Notes: generated by a model not told the origin, from the sequence alone. DNA of 7,165 bases from an uncultured Blautia sp. (GCA_900551465.1 URWL01000096.1:1-7165); one strand, 5' to 3'; shown: positions 1-6,000, numbered from the stretch's first letter. Made by a program: numbers and translations.

Positions 1-1
1 T

Positions 2-1036
2 CCGTTGCATGTAGTGATGAAAATATCTAATCAATGCAATATGGGGTGTTTACATTGTTCTCAGAAAAGTGTATTTAGAAACGAATCAGAAATATACATG
101 AAAAAATGGAAACAAGTTATAGATAAAATAGTTTGTGAAGGTGGAATTAATGTTTCGATTACAGGAGGTGAACCGTTATTACATCCTCAAATAAAAGCTA
201 TTATACAATATTGCAAAAAAAAGAATTTGATGGTTTCTGTATTGACGAATGGGAGTCTTGTTGATAATGATATGGGAGAGTTTTTAGGGAAGCATTTAGA
301 TAGTACTACAGATGTCGTGAAATTAAGTGTCGATGATGTGGGAAGTGAATATAAAAAAATAAGACAAGGAGGAGATTTTCTTAAAATTAAAGAAACTATT
401 TCTATACTGAAAAAAAATAAAGTGCCAGTACAGGTTTCAATGGTTGTCCATAATCAAAATTATAAACATATTTATGATGTGTATATGTTTTGTGTTGAAA
501 ATAAAGTTGATTATATACGGTATGTACCGCTATTTGTGCATGAAAATACGGAGTTAAGGAATGCATTAGATCGAGATATTCTATTTGAATTTGATAAAGT
601 ATTGAAACATAATGCTAGATATAAAGATTATACGGTTATTGTATCAGATCCATTATCTTCAGTGTTTCCATTATTGTCGTGGATAAAAATAAATAAACCA
701 GACATGATTGAAGATATAACTATAGGAAAATACATATGCCCTGCCGGAGTTGTTTCGGTAGAGGTCGACACAGAAGGGAACATATATCCATGTTCATATT
801 TAAATATGGATGATTTTATTATAGGAAATATATTAGACGAAGGCATTAAGAAGACGTGGAAAAATAATTTGAAGTGGAATAAGATAAGAGAAAGGTATAT
901 TGATAACATATATTGTAAAAAATGTAATCAGTTATTAAATTGCTTAGGTGGATGCCCTGCGTCTTCTTATTATAAACATGGGAAAATTGGAGGTGGAGAT
1001 GCAAGTTGCTTTTTGTGTGTCCAAGGTAATAATTAG
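2..1036 (+). CDS. Radical SAM/SPASM domain protein, 5' end cut by window edge
   Basis: This is a radical S-adenosylmethionine enzyme of the SPASM group, which typically modifies peptides (thioether, C-C or oxidative changes) using a reductively cleaved SAM. Numbering from the TTG at base 5, the SAM-binding [4Fe-4S] motif Cx3Cx2C is at C11/C15/C18 (CNMGCLHC) and the GGEP motif at residues 54-57. The C-terminal SPASM domain has C245 and C263, then C304-x2-C307-x5-C313-x3-C317, then C335 and C338, enough to hold two auxiliary clusters. The frame is open to the left edge (PLHVVMKIS...), and family members usually have a few residues before this point, so the true start is probably just outside the window; the TTG at 5 is a weak alternative. 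A PqqD-like gene starts 30 bases downstream and an MFS gene follows. Codons are strikingly AT-rich (many ATA, AGA, TTA). Class and domains are secure; the substrate is unknown. Confidence 0.92.
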   Translation, partial: PLHVVMKISNQCNMGCLHCSQKSVFRNESEIYMKKWKQVIDKIVCEGGINVSITGGEPLLHPQIKAIIQYCKKKNLMVSVLTNGSLVDNDMGEFLGKHLDSTTDVVKLSVDDVGSEYKKIRQGGDFLKIKETISILKKNKVPVQVSMVVHNQNYKHIYDVYMFCVENKVDYIRYVPLFVHENTELRNALDRDILFEFDKVLKHNARYKDYTVIVSDPLSSVFPLLSWIKINKPDMIEDITIGKYICPAGVVSVEVDTEGNIYPCSYLNMDDFIIGNILDEGIKKTWKNNLKWNKIRERYIDNIYCKKCNQLLNCLGGCPASSYYKHGKIGGGDASCFLCVQGNN

Positions 1037-1066
1037 AAGAATATTAAAGAAAAAAGGTGGCTGGTT

Positions 1067-1288
1067 ATGAATATAAATAAAGGAATTTTATTTAGATTTG
1101 AAGAAAAGATTGGAAATGGAACTTTATATATTTTTGATATGAACAAGCAAAAAATATATAAAGGTGGTAGAAAAGAATATGATCTTATACAAGATATAAA
1201 AAGTGGTACAATAGGGAATATAACCAAAGATGATAAAAGATATGAATTTATAAATTGGTTGTTGGAAAAAGAGATTTTGGGAGCTTAA
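1067..1288 (+). CDS. Small PqqD/MftB-like peptide-binding (RRE-type) protein
   Basis: This 73-residue protein has no signal peptide or membrane segment. Its pattern fits the PqqD/MftB class of RiPP recognition elements: an N-terminal beta-rich part (GILFRFEEKIGNGTLYIFD, residues 6-24) resembling the R-x-E-x-F-G-x-L-x-Y segment of MftB, then helices (YDLIQDIKSG, about 38-47) and a last helix (FINWLLEKEILGA, 61-73) where PqqD-type domains end in FL..L...G.L. Such proteins hold the precursor peptide leader and present it to the radical SAM enzyme, and the gene directly follows one. The ATG at 1067 has AAGGTGG at 1054-1060, six bases upstream. The stop lies 5 bases before the MFS start, so translation is probably coupled. 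The assignment rests on pattern, length and context, not on a database match; an unrelated small protein cannot be excluded. Confidence 0.6.
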   Translation: MNINKGILFRFEEKIGNGTLYIFDMNKQKIYKGGRKEYDLIQDIKSGTIGNITKDDKRYEFINWLLEKEILGA

Positions 1289-1293
1289 ATGTC

Positions 1294-2493
1294 ATGAAAA
1301 AATTACTTTCTTCATTTAAACCAATATTCAGAAATTATTTTTTGATTTTACTTGTATATTTTTTCTTTTATATTTCCAGTGGCGGTATGGAAAACAATAT
1401 TCCGTTTTTGTTTGAAAAAAGAATTGGAAATTCTCTGTATGGAATTTTTCTTTCCCTTTTAAGTATTATGGACGTTGTGCTGCCGCTTTTGATCGTATAT
1501 TTTTCAAAGAAATTTTCACCTCTGGCAGTGGGAGGATTGTCTCTGCTTCTGGGAGCAGGGGCGGCAGTGTGGGTTTCCATGACAGAGTATAAGGCAGTGA
1601 TTTTTGCGGGACTGTTTCTGATTTACTGTGTTAGGATCATGTTTAATTATTCGGCGGGAAATTCCTTTAATCTTGCAGTACCTTCTGAGGAACGGACAGG
1701 ATATTTTGCTCTGAGGGATATTTTTCTTTATGGGGCTATAGCAATCAGTACATGGCTCAGCGGCTGGTTGATAGGTAAATGGAATATGGAAGCTGCATAT
1801 GGTTTTTTGAGTGTGGGTTTTCTGATTGCTCTGGTTTTTACCTGGAATGGACGGGAGTGGATTCAGCGGGAAGAGGAGGAAAAAATACATTTAAAAGAGT
1901 ACATAGAGCAGATTGGAAATGTAATGCGGAATCGTGTTGTGCGCATGTTTTTACTGACAGAGATCGCAACAGGAGTTTACAGTACAATTCTGCGGTTTGT
2001 CCCGCTTCTGGCTATTGCCCGGGAGATAGAGGTTTCTGTATTTTTGAAATATACGGCGGTTTTTACTGTGATTAACTGCATCTGTTCGCTGTTTCTCACT
2101 GTTATTACAGACCGGCTGGATAAAAAGTGGGTGTATCTTTTTGATGTGGGATTTGATATTGTGTCTGTTGCGCTGTTTCTGGTCCCGACAGGAAATATCT
2201 GGTTTATGGCAGGCTATTGTATCAGCCTTCTGAAGGACATGTTTGCGCCGGTGTCTTTTGGATATTTGTACGATTGTGTGGAAGTATGCCAGGGAGATAA
2301 AAATGCCCCTGTAGTCCTTGGAGTGATCGAATCTTTTTCCAATATGCTGAATATTATATTTCCTCTGGTGATAGGCGCACTGTGGATGCAGTTCTTTAAC
2401 GGAATTCTTGTGGGGTGTGCGGTTCTGCTGACATTAGTGGTGGCGATGGGAGCAGTTGTATTTCCCGGAAGTAAAATAAAAGATAAAGATTAA
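1294..2493 (+). CDS. MFS transporter, probable exporter of the upstream pathway's product
   Basis: This 399-residue integral membrane protein has the size and layout of the major facilitator superfamily: about six hydrophobic segments, a charged central loop around residues 185-210 (REWIQREEEEKIH), then about six more. The first helix is around residues 15-30 and the tail is short and lysine-rich (SKIKDKD). I chose the ATG at 1294 because GGGAG at 1279-1283 sits 10 bases upstream; a longer TTG start at 1255 would overlap the PqqD-like gene by 34 bases and add a hydrophilic leader. The operon position suggests export of, or self-protection against, the product of the radical SAM pathway (inference). 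The first 60 or so codons share the AT-rich style of the upstream genes, while the rest is much richer in G+C, so the gene looks mosaic. The substrate cannot be told from sequence. Confidence 0.85.
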   Translation: MKKLLSSFKPIFRNYFLILLVYFFFYISSGGMENNIPFLFEKRIGNSLYGIFLSLLSIMDVVLPLLIVYFSKKFSPLAVGGLSLLLGAGAAVWVSMTEYKAVIFAGLFLIYCVRIMFNYSAGNSFNLAVPSEERTGYFALRDIFLYGAIAISTWLSGWLIGKWNMEAAYGFLSVGFLIALVFTWNGREWIQREEEEKIHLKEYIEQIGNVMRNRVVRMFLLTEIATGVYSTILRFVPLLAIAREIEVSVFLKYTAVFTVINCICSLFLTVITDRLDKKWVYLFDVGFDIVSVALFLVPTGNIWFMAGYCISLLKDMFAPVSFGYLYDCVEVCQGDKNAPVVLGVIESFSNMLNIIFPLVIGALWMQFFNGILVGCAVLLTLVVAMGAVVFPGSKIKDKD

Positions 2494-2556
2494 AAATGGA
2501 TATGGAAGTATAACAAGAGAAGAACGTAAAGAGGTGGATTTACTGTCTTATGGGAG

Positions 2557-2862
2557 GTGTATGAATATGAGAAAAAGTATATTTTTATGTTGATGGTAAG
2601 CCCTTGGAAGGTCAGCGGCAGTAGCACCGGAATTACAATTAAAGCTCCGGAGAATATTGTAAAATATCAATTAGGTACAATCCGTACAAAGGTAATAAAG
2701 AAAGATCTTGAAGAAATCCTGGAAGGGTTAGAAGGTGTAGTTCCTGTTGATTCTTCCGAGAAACTGGACAGGGGAGATGATTTTCTGTCGATTCTTCTAA
2801 TTTACGAGGATAATGAGAAAGATAAATTTTATTTTTTGAAAAAGGGAATGAATGGTATATGA
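2557..2862 (+). CDS. Hypothetical protein, probable N-terminal half of a frameshifted gene
   Basis: I do not recognise this 101-residue protein. It has a short hydrophobic start (YIFMLMV), a Ser/Gly-rich turn (VSGSSTGITIKAP), a charged helix (KKDLEEILEGLEGV, about residues 48-61) and an acidic stretch before the end. The start is unclear: the only in-frame upstream codon is GTG at 2557, which overlaps the GGGAGG at 2552-2557, and the in-frame ATGs at 2587 and 2593 lack a ribosome binding site. The stop overlaps the next ATG (ATGA). Adding one T to the T6 run at 2832-2837 would continue this frame as FYFFEKGNEWYMKTGNGEFY directly into the next ORF, so both ORFs are probably one gene of about 267 residues broken by a one-base loss. 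An acidic cytoplasmic protein in accessory DNA could be an immunity-type protein, but that is only a guess. Confidence 0.5.
   Translation: MYEYEKKYIFMLMVSPWKVSGSSTGITIKAPENIVKYQLGTIRTKVIKKDLEEILEGLEGVVPVDSSEKLDRGDDFLSILLIYEDNEKDKFYFLKKGMNGI
2832..2837 (+). repeat. T6 homopolymer at the likely frameshift point
   Basis: This run of six T residues sits near the end of the 2557-2862 reading frame. With seven T residues, codons would read TTT TTT GAA AAA GGG AAT GAA TGG TAT ATG and continue through the stop into the next ORF. Such runs commonly gain or lose one base, so this could be mutation, phase variation, transcriptional slippage or a sequencing error. Confidence 0.5.
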
Positions 2863-3359
2863 AAACGGGAAATGGAGAATTTTACAGGAATGCTGATTTT
2901 ATTACAGATATCATTTATGTGGAGGATCCCAGAGCGGATGGAACACCTTTTGCAGATATCAGTACAGGTGGAATTCGTTCTCTGATTACTAAGGATCAAA
3001 ATAAAAAACTTTATGCCTATGCAAAGAAGGAAGGGTTTTACCCCACAGATCAGGAATTGACAGAAGAGACTGAAAAATATATATCAGATTTCGTAGAATC
3101 TCCGAACTATGAAGAATATAAAAAAATCTGTGATATTGCAGGATATGAATTTGAGGATTTGATGCACAGCCAAAATGACTGGGTGTTGAACCTGATGATA
3201 AATTTCCGTTTTGACAATTTACGAAGAGTGGAATATATGGAAGGCAGCGATACGATAGACGACGTAGTTTATGACGATTTTTCTGCCTATAAGGAGGTTT
3301 TTCGTAATAAGTATGTTTATGAAAAAGCTTATTTAAACGAGGCATACCAGGAACCATAA
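2859..3359 (+). CDS. Hypothetical acidic protein, probable C-terminal half of the frameshifted gene
   Basis: This 166-residue soluble protein is rich in Asp, Glu, Tyr and Asn, with no signal peptide, no membrane segment and only one cysteine (in ICDIAGYE). Notable stretches are YVEDPRADGTPFADISTGG (about residues 20-38), a Lys/Tyr helix followed by EGFYPTDQELTEETEKYISDF, and a C-terminal half rich in Tyr and Asp. I do not recognise the family. The ATG overlaps the upstream stop by four bases, with AAAGGGA about 11 bases upstream, so separate translation by coupling is possible. However, the residues just before this ATG in the same frame (GNEWY) join smoothly to the upstream protein, and WYMKTGNGEFY reads like the inside of a domain, not a natural N terminus. 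That favours one broken or slippage-dependent gene. The Rpn remnant follows without a terminator. Confidence 0.55.
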   Translation: MKTGNGEFYRNADFITDIIYVEDPRADGTPFADISTGGIRSLITKDQNKKLYAYAKKEGFYPTDQELTEETEKYISDFVESPNYEEYKKICDIAGYEFEDLMHSQNDWVLNLMINFRFDNLRRVEYMEGSDTIDDVVYDDFSAYKEVFRNKYVYEKAYLNEAYQEP

Positions 3360-3399
3360 AGTTTGTCGAATGAAAAAGATAGAAGTATAAGTAATGGCG

Positions 3400-3408
3400 T
3401 GATATAAT
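3400..3408 (+). promoter_or_regulatory. Extended -10 promoter-like element (TGATATAAT)
   Basis: A perfect TATAAT at 3403-3408 is preceded by TG at 3400-3401, the extended -10 arrangement that needs little -35 contact. No good -35 hexamer is visible at the right distance. It lies between short arms ATGGC (3394-3398) and GCCAT (3410-3414). It is placed to drive the Rpn remnant and may be the original promoter of the intact gene. Confidence 0.5.
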
Positions 3409-3414
3409 AGCCAT

Positions 3415-3427
3415 ATAGGATTCCTAT
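3415..3427. repeat. Short palindrome at the deletion edge of the Rpn remnant
   Basis: ATAGGA and TCCTAT form perfect 6-base arms around a single T. The palindrome spans the point where in-frame Rpn homology begins, next to the in-frame stop at 3416-3418. It may mark the deletion junction or may be chance. Confidence 0.4.
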
Positions 3428-3877
3428 GTAAAACTGGAGGACGGAAGCTGTACGATCTTTTTGAATACAAAGGGAAAGAACGATGCAGAGGTGCCGCCGG
3501 AACTGGTCAGGTTCTTAAAATTTGTAACGGCTGATCTTGAGGAAAGTGAGAGGGATTTTCAGGATGAACTGGTAAGGAGATTTCAGAAAACCATCCGCGA
3601 GATCAAGACAGACCGGGAAATGGGAGAACGCTATATGATTTTTGAAGAAATGCTGCGTGAGGAAAAACAGGAAGGCCGACTTGAGGCGACACAGGAAAGT
3701 GTTTTAGAATTTCTTGAAGAATTGGGAGAAATTCCCTGTGAACTGCAGGAGAAAATTCAGAATCTTGAAAGCCTTGAAGTCCTGAAGGTTTTGCTTAAAC
3801 TGGCTGCAAGAGTGGATTCTCTGCGTGCATTTGAAGAAAAGGTAGAAATTTATTTTAATTCAAAAGATAAAAAGTAA
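3419..3877 (+). pseudogene. Rpn-family PD-(D/E)XK nuclease/transposase remnant, C-terminal part only
   Basis: The reading frame matches the rear part of Rpn-type (recombination-promoting nuclease, PDDEXK transposase family) proteins: a YVKLEDGSCTIFLNTKGKN segment that normally follows the nuclease core, then EVPPELVRFLKFV, a charged helical region with ERYMIFEEMLREEKQEGRLEA, and a C-terminal helical tail. Intact members are usually around 280-330 residues; here the N-terminal nuclease domain is gone. The homology extends upstream of the first usable start (TTG at 3461, giving 138 residues) back to about 3422, where there is no start codon, and an in-frame TAG lies at 3416-3418. That is the mark of a deletion, not of a naturally short gene. 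The TTG at 3461 could still produce a C-terminal fragment, driven by the promoter-like element just upstream. Family identity is confident; expression is unknown. Confidence 0.8.
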
Positions 3878-3881
3878 GAAA

Positions 3882-3905
3882 TCGGCGGTCTGTCTGTATC
3901 GCCGA
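3882..3905. terminator. Weak hairpin after the Rpn remnant
   Basis: TCGGCG (3882-3887) and CGCCGA (3900-3905) pair perfectly around a 12-base loop, just after the stop at 3877. The + strand lacks a clear T tract after the stem (AATATTATATAAAAA follows), so termination would be inefficient. The T-rich side is on the - strand, where no gene is seen ending. Confidence 0.3.
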
Positions 3906-3942
3906 AATATTATATAAAAATCCACAAATTGATAAAAACGGC

Positions 3943-3971
3943 TTGCTATTTCCGGAGAAAGCTGTTAAAGT
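3943..3971 (+). promoter_or_regulatory. Probable promoter of the lysine riboswitch-permease transcript
   Basis: TTGCTA (3943-3948) as -35 and TAAAGT (3966-3971) as -10 are separated by 17 bases, each matching four of six consensus positions. A TG at 3963-3964 gives an extended -10. Transcription would start near 3978, about 26 bases before the first aptamer pairing. Confidence 0.5.
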
Positions 3972-4003
3972 AAAGTGAACAAAACAGATACAAAAGAGTA
4001 CAG

Positions 4004-4174
4004 GATAGAGGTGCGGGTTTTATCAGTACCCGGAAACGGACGTAGTATGCGTCAGGCCATGGCAGGCTGTTTCCGGTGAAAGGAAAAACCGCCGAAGGGT
4101 TTTCACCGCCAGGAGGCGAGGCCCTGGGACGCAGGAGAATATTTTGCGTACTGTCACAGATGTGGAGCGCTATC
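4004..4174 (+). ncRNA. Lysine riboswitch (L-box) aptamer
   Basis: This 171-base leader matches the L-box lysine aptamer. P1 pairs GATAG (4004-4008) with CTATC (4170-4174). The conserved 5' AGAGGTGCGG is at 4007-4016 and AGTA at 4025-4028. A P2-type stem pairs CCGGAAAC (4030-4037) with GTTTCCGG (4069-4076). The conserved GGTGAAAGG is at 4075-4083, CCGCCGAAGGG at 4089-4099 and CTGGGAC at 4124-4130, with ACTGTCACA (4150-4158) and GTGGAGCGCTATC closing the junction. The L-box binds L-lysine and in Firmicutes normally causes premature termination when lysine is plentiful. A terminator lies 47 bases downstream, then a NhaC-type permease. Together with the spacer to the permease, this accounts for most of the gene-free stretch 3878-4285. 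Confidence 0.93.
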
Positions 4175-4221
4175 AGGACTGACAGATCAGATACATAATT
4201 TATATCGTACAAAGATCAGAT

Positions 4222-4265
4222 GCCATGGAGGGCTCCCGTGTGGGACGAATTCCATGGCTCTTTTT
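4222..4265 (+). terminator. Riboswitch-controlled intrinsic terminator
   Basis: GCCATGGA (4222-4229) and TCCATGGC (4251-4258) form a perfect 8-base stem, and TCCC/GGGA (4234-4237/4242-4245) forms an inner helix with a GTGT loop. TCTTTTT follows at 4259-4265. It lies between the L-box and the permease ribosome binding site, so it is the expected off-switch when lysine is bound. I could not fix the antiterminator by eye. Confidence 0.85.
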
Positions 4266-4285
4266 ATATCAGAGGGAGGAAAGAA

Positions 4286-5929
4286 ATGAGAAACAAAAAA
4301 AGAGTGTTCATGGCAATTCTGACCATGGCAGTTCTGGGAATCCTGGTAAATCCCCTGTGCGTGTTTGCAGCAGAGGAGGAAGCCGCACAGCCAGCTGTTT
4401 ACGCAACTTTCTGGGCACTTGTACCGCCTGTAGTTGCTATTTGTCTGGCTCTTATTACAAAAGAGGTATACAGTTCACTGTTCCTGGGAATTCTTATGGG
4501 AGGGCTTTTGTATTCCGGTTTTGCTTTTGAGGGAACAGTCACCCATATTTTTCAGGATGGGATCATCAGCGTCCTTTCTGACAGCTACAATGTAGGAATT
4601 CTTATTTTCCTTGTGATTCTGGGTGCGATGGTCTGCATGATGAACAAGGCAGGCGGTTCCGCAGCATTCGGACGCTGGGCCAGCAAAAGGATAAAAACAA
4701 GGGTTGGTGCGGAGCTTGCTACGGTTGTTCTGGGCGTCCTGATCTTTATTGACGATTATTTTAACTGTCTGACAGTAGGAAGTGTTATGCGTCCGGTCAC
4801 AGATAAGCACCATGTGTCAAGAGCAAAGCTTGCATATCTGATCGATTCTACCGCAGCTCCGGTATGTATTATTGCTCCGATTTCTTCCTGGGCTGCTGCA
4901 GTCAGTGGTTTTGTAGAGGGAGAGGATGGACTTTCTATTTTTGTCCGTGCCATTCCGTACAATTTTTATGCGCTGCTTACCATTGTTATGATGGTTGGCA
5001 TGGTCCTGCTGAAAACCGAGTTTGGAAGCATGAGAACTCATGAAGTGAATGCGCTGAAGGGAGATCTTTATACAACGGCGGGAAGACCTTATGCAGATGC
5101 GGCAAAAGAAGATAAGGTGAATCCCAGAGGCCGTGTGATCGACCTGGTATTTCCGATCATCTGTCTTGTTATATTCTGTGTAATAGGAATGATCTATACA
5201 GGCGGATTTTTCGGCGGAACAGATTTTGTAACAGCTTTTTCACAGAGTGACGCTTCTGTAGGTCTGACTTTGGGAAGTTCCTTTGCTTTTGTGCTTACAG
5301 TTGCATTTTATATGTTCAGAAAAGTGCTCTCTTTCAGAGAATGTATGAACTCTCTTCCGGAAGGATTTAAGGCAATGGTTCCGGCTATCCTGATCCTTGT
5401 ATTTGCATGGTCCTTAAAGGCTATGACAGACAGTCTTGGAGCTGCAGCGTTTGTAGAAAATGCGATGCGCTCTGCCGCGGGCGGCCTGATGAATATTCTT
5501 CCGGCTATTATATTCCTGGTTGGATGCGGACTTGCCTTTGCCACAGGAACCTCCTGGGGAACTTTTGGCATCCTGATCCCGATCGTTGTTGCAGTATTTG
5601 AAAATTCAGATCCTGAACTTATGATCATTTCCATTTCTGCATGTATGGCAGGAGCTGTGTGTGGAGATCACTGTTCTCCGATTTCAGATACCACGATCAT
5701 GGCATCGGCAGGCGCTCAGTGTGACCATGTAAATCATGTGTCCACCCAGCTTCCTTATGCGATTCTGGCAGCGGCGGTTTCTTTTGTGACATATCTGGTT
5801 GCAGGATTTGTAAAAACGGCATGGATTGCTCTTCCGGTAGGGATTGTATTGATGCTTATTACGCTGTTTGTGGTTCGCCATCTGAATCCAACGCTTGAGG
5901 AGCATCTGGAAAATGAAAGGAATAAATAA
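4286..5929 (+). CDS. NhaC-superfamily permease, probable lysine transporter
   Basis: This 547-residue polytopic membrane protein of the Na+/H+ antiporter NhaC superfamily carries the motifs FIDDYFN (residues 154-160) and GDHCSPISDTT (460-470). Automatic annotation would call it a Na+/H+ antiporter, but it is the only gene directly behind a lysine riboswitch with its own terminator. L-box-controlled NhaC-type proteins have been predicted to be lysine transporters (called LysW in comparative-genomic work), so lysine uptake, probably coupled to an ion gradient, is the better reading. The start is the ATG at 4286 with GGGAGGA (4274-4280) five bases upstream; a longer ATG at 4220 lies inside the terminator and is rejected. 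Residues 1-28 look like a signal peptide (MRNKK, hydrophobic core, VFA-A), followed by an acidic EEEAAQP stretch. The gene is monocistronic, ending at a strong terminator. Confidence 0.88.
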   Translation: MRNKKRVFMAILTMAVLGILVNPLCVFAAEEEAAQPAVYATFWALVPPVVAICLALITKEVYSSLFLGILMGGLLYSGFAFEGTVTHIFQDGIISVLSDSYNVGILIFLVILGAMVCMMNKAGGSAAFGRWASKRIKTRVGAELATVVLGVLIFIDDYFNCLTVGSVMRPVTDKHHVSRAKLAYLIDSTAAPVCIIAPISSWAAAVSGFVEGEDGLSIFVRAIPYNFYALLTIVMMVGMVLLKTEFGSMRTHEVNALKGDLYTTAGRPYADAAKEDKVNPRGRVIDLVFPIICLVIFCVIGMIYTGGFFGGTDFVTAFSQSDASVGLTLGSSFAFVLTVAFYMFRKVLSFRECMNSLPEGFKAMVPAILILVFAWSLKAMTDSLGAAAFVENAMRSAAGGLMNILPAIIFLVGCGLAFATGTSWGTFGILIPIVVAVFENSDPELMIISISACMAGAVCGDHCSPISDTTIMASAGAQCDHVNHVSTQLPYAILAAAVSFVTYLVAGFVKTAWIALPVGIVLMLITLFVVRHLNPTLEEHLENERNK

Positions 5930-5954
5930 TTTGAATCTATATCTGTAAGAAATG

Positions 5955-6000
5955 AAAATGCAGGATCGGAAGATGATGAGCTGATTCTGCATTTTTCTTT
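5955..6000 (+). terminator. Intrinsic terminator after the permease gene
   Basis: AAAATGCAG (5955-5963) pairs perfectly with CTGCATTTT (5987-5995), and TCTTT follows. The A-rich 5' arm also makes it plausible on the other strand. It separates the lysine-regulated unit from the methyltransferase gene. Confidence 0.8.

Noticed and set aside
1255..1293. Longer TTG start for the MFS gene.
   Set aside because: It overlaps the PqqD-like gene by 34 bases and adds a hydrophilic leader; the ATG at 1294 has a good ribosome binding site.
1516..1890. Minus-strand open frame of 124 codons inside the MFS gene.
   Set aside because: It is antisense to a clear membrane transporter and rich in His, Pro, Ser and Gln, as expected from reversed hydrophobic codons.
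2480..2593. Open frame after the MFS stop (GYGSITREERKEVDLL...) that might be a leftover of another gene.
   Set aside because: It is only about 38 codons, has no start before 2561 and no recognisable family; too little to call.
3882..3905. Hairpin after the Rpn remnant as a strong terminator.
   Set aside because: The stem is short, the loop is 12 bases and the + strand has no T tract; it is kept only as a low-confidence feature.
3946..4212. Minus-strand open frame of 88 codons in the gene-free stretch before the permease.
   Set aside because: It lies opposite the lysine riboswitch, whose RNA structure explains the sequence, and the peptide has no recognisable features.
4220..4285. Longer ATG start for the NhaC-type permease.
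   Set aside because: The extra 22 codons lie in the terminator stem and loop, without a ribosome binding site; GGGAGGA before 4286 fixes the start.
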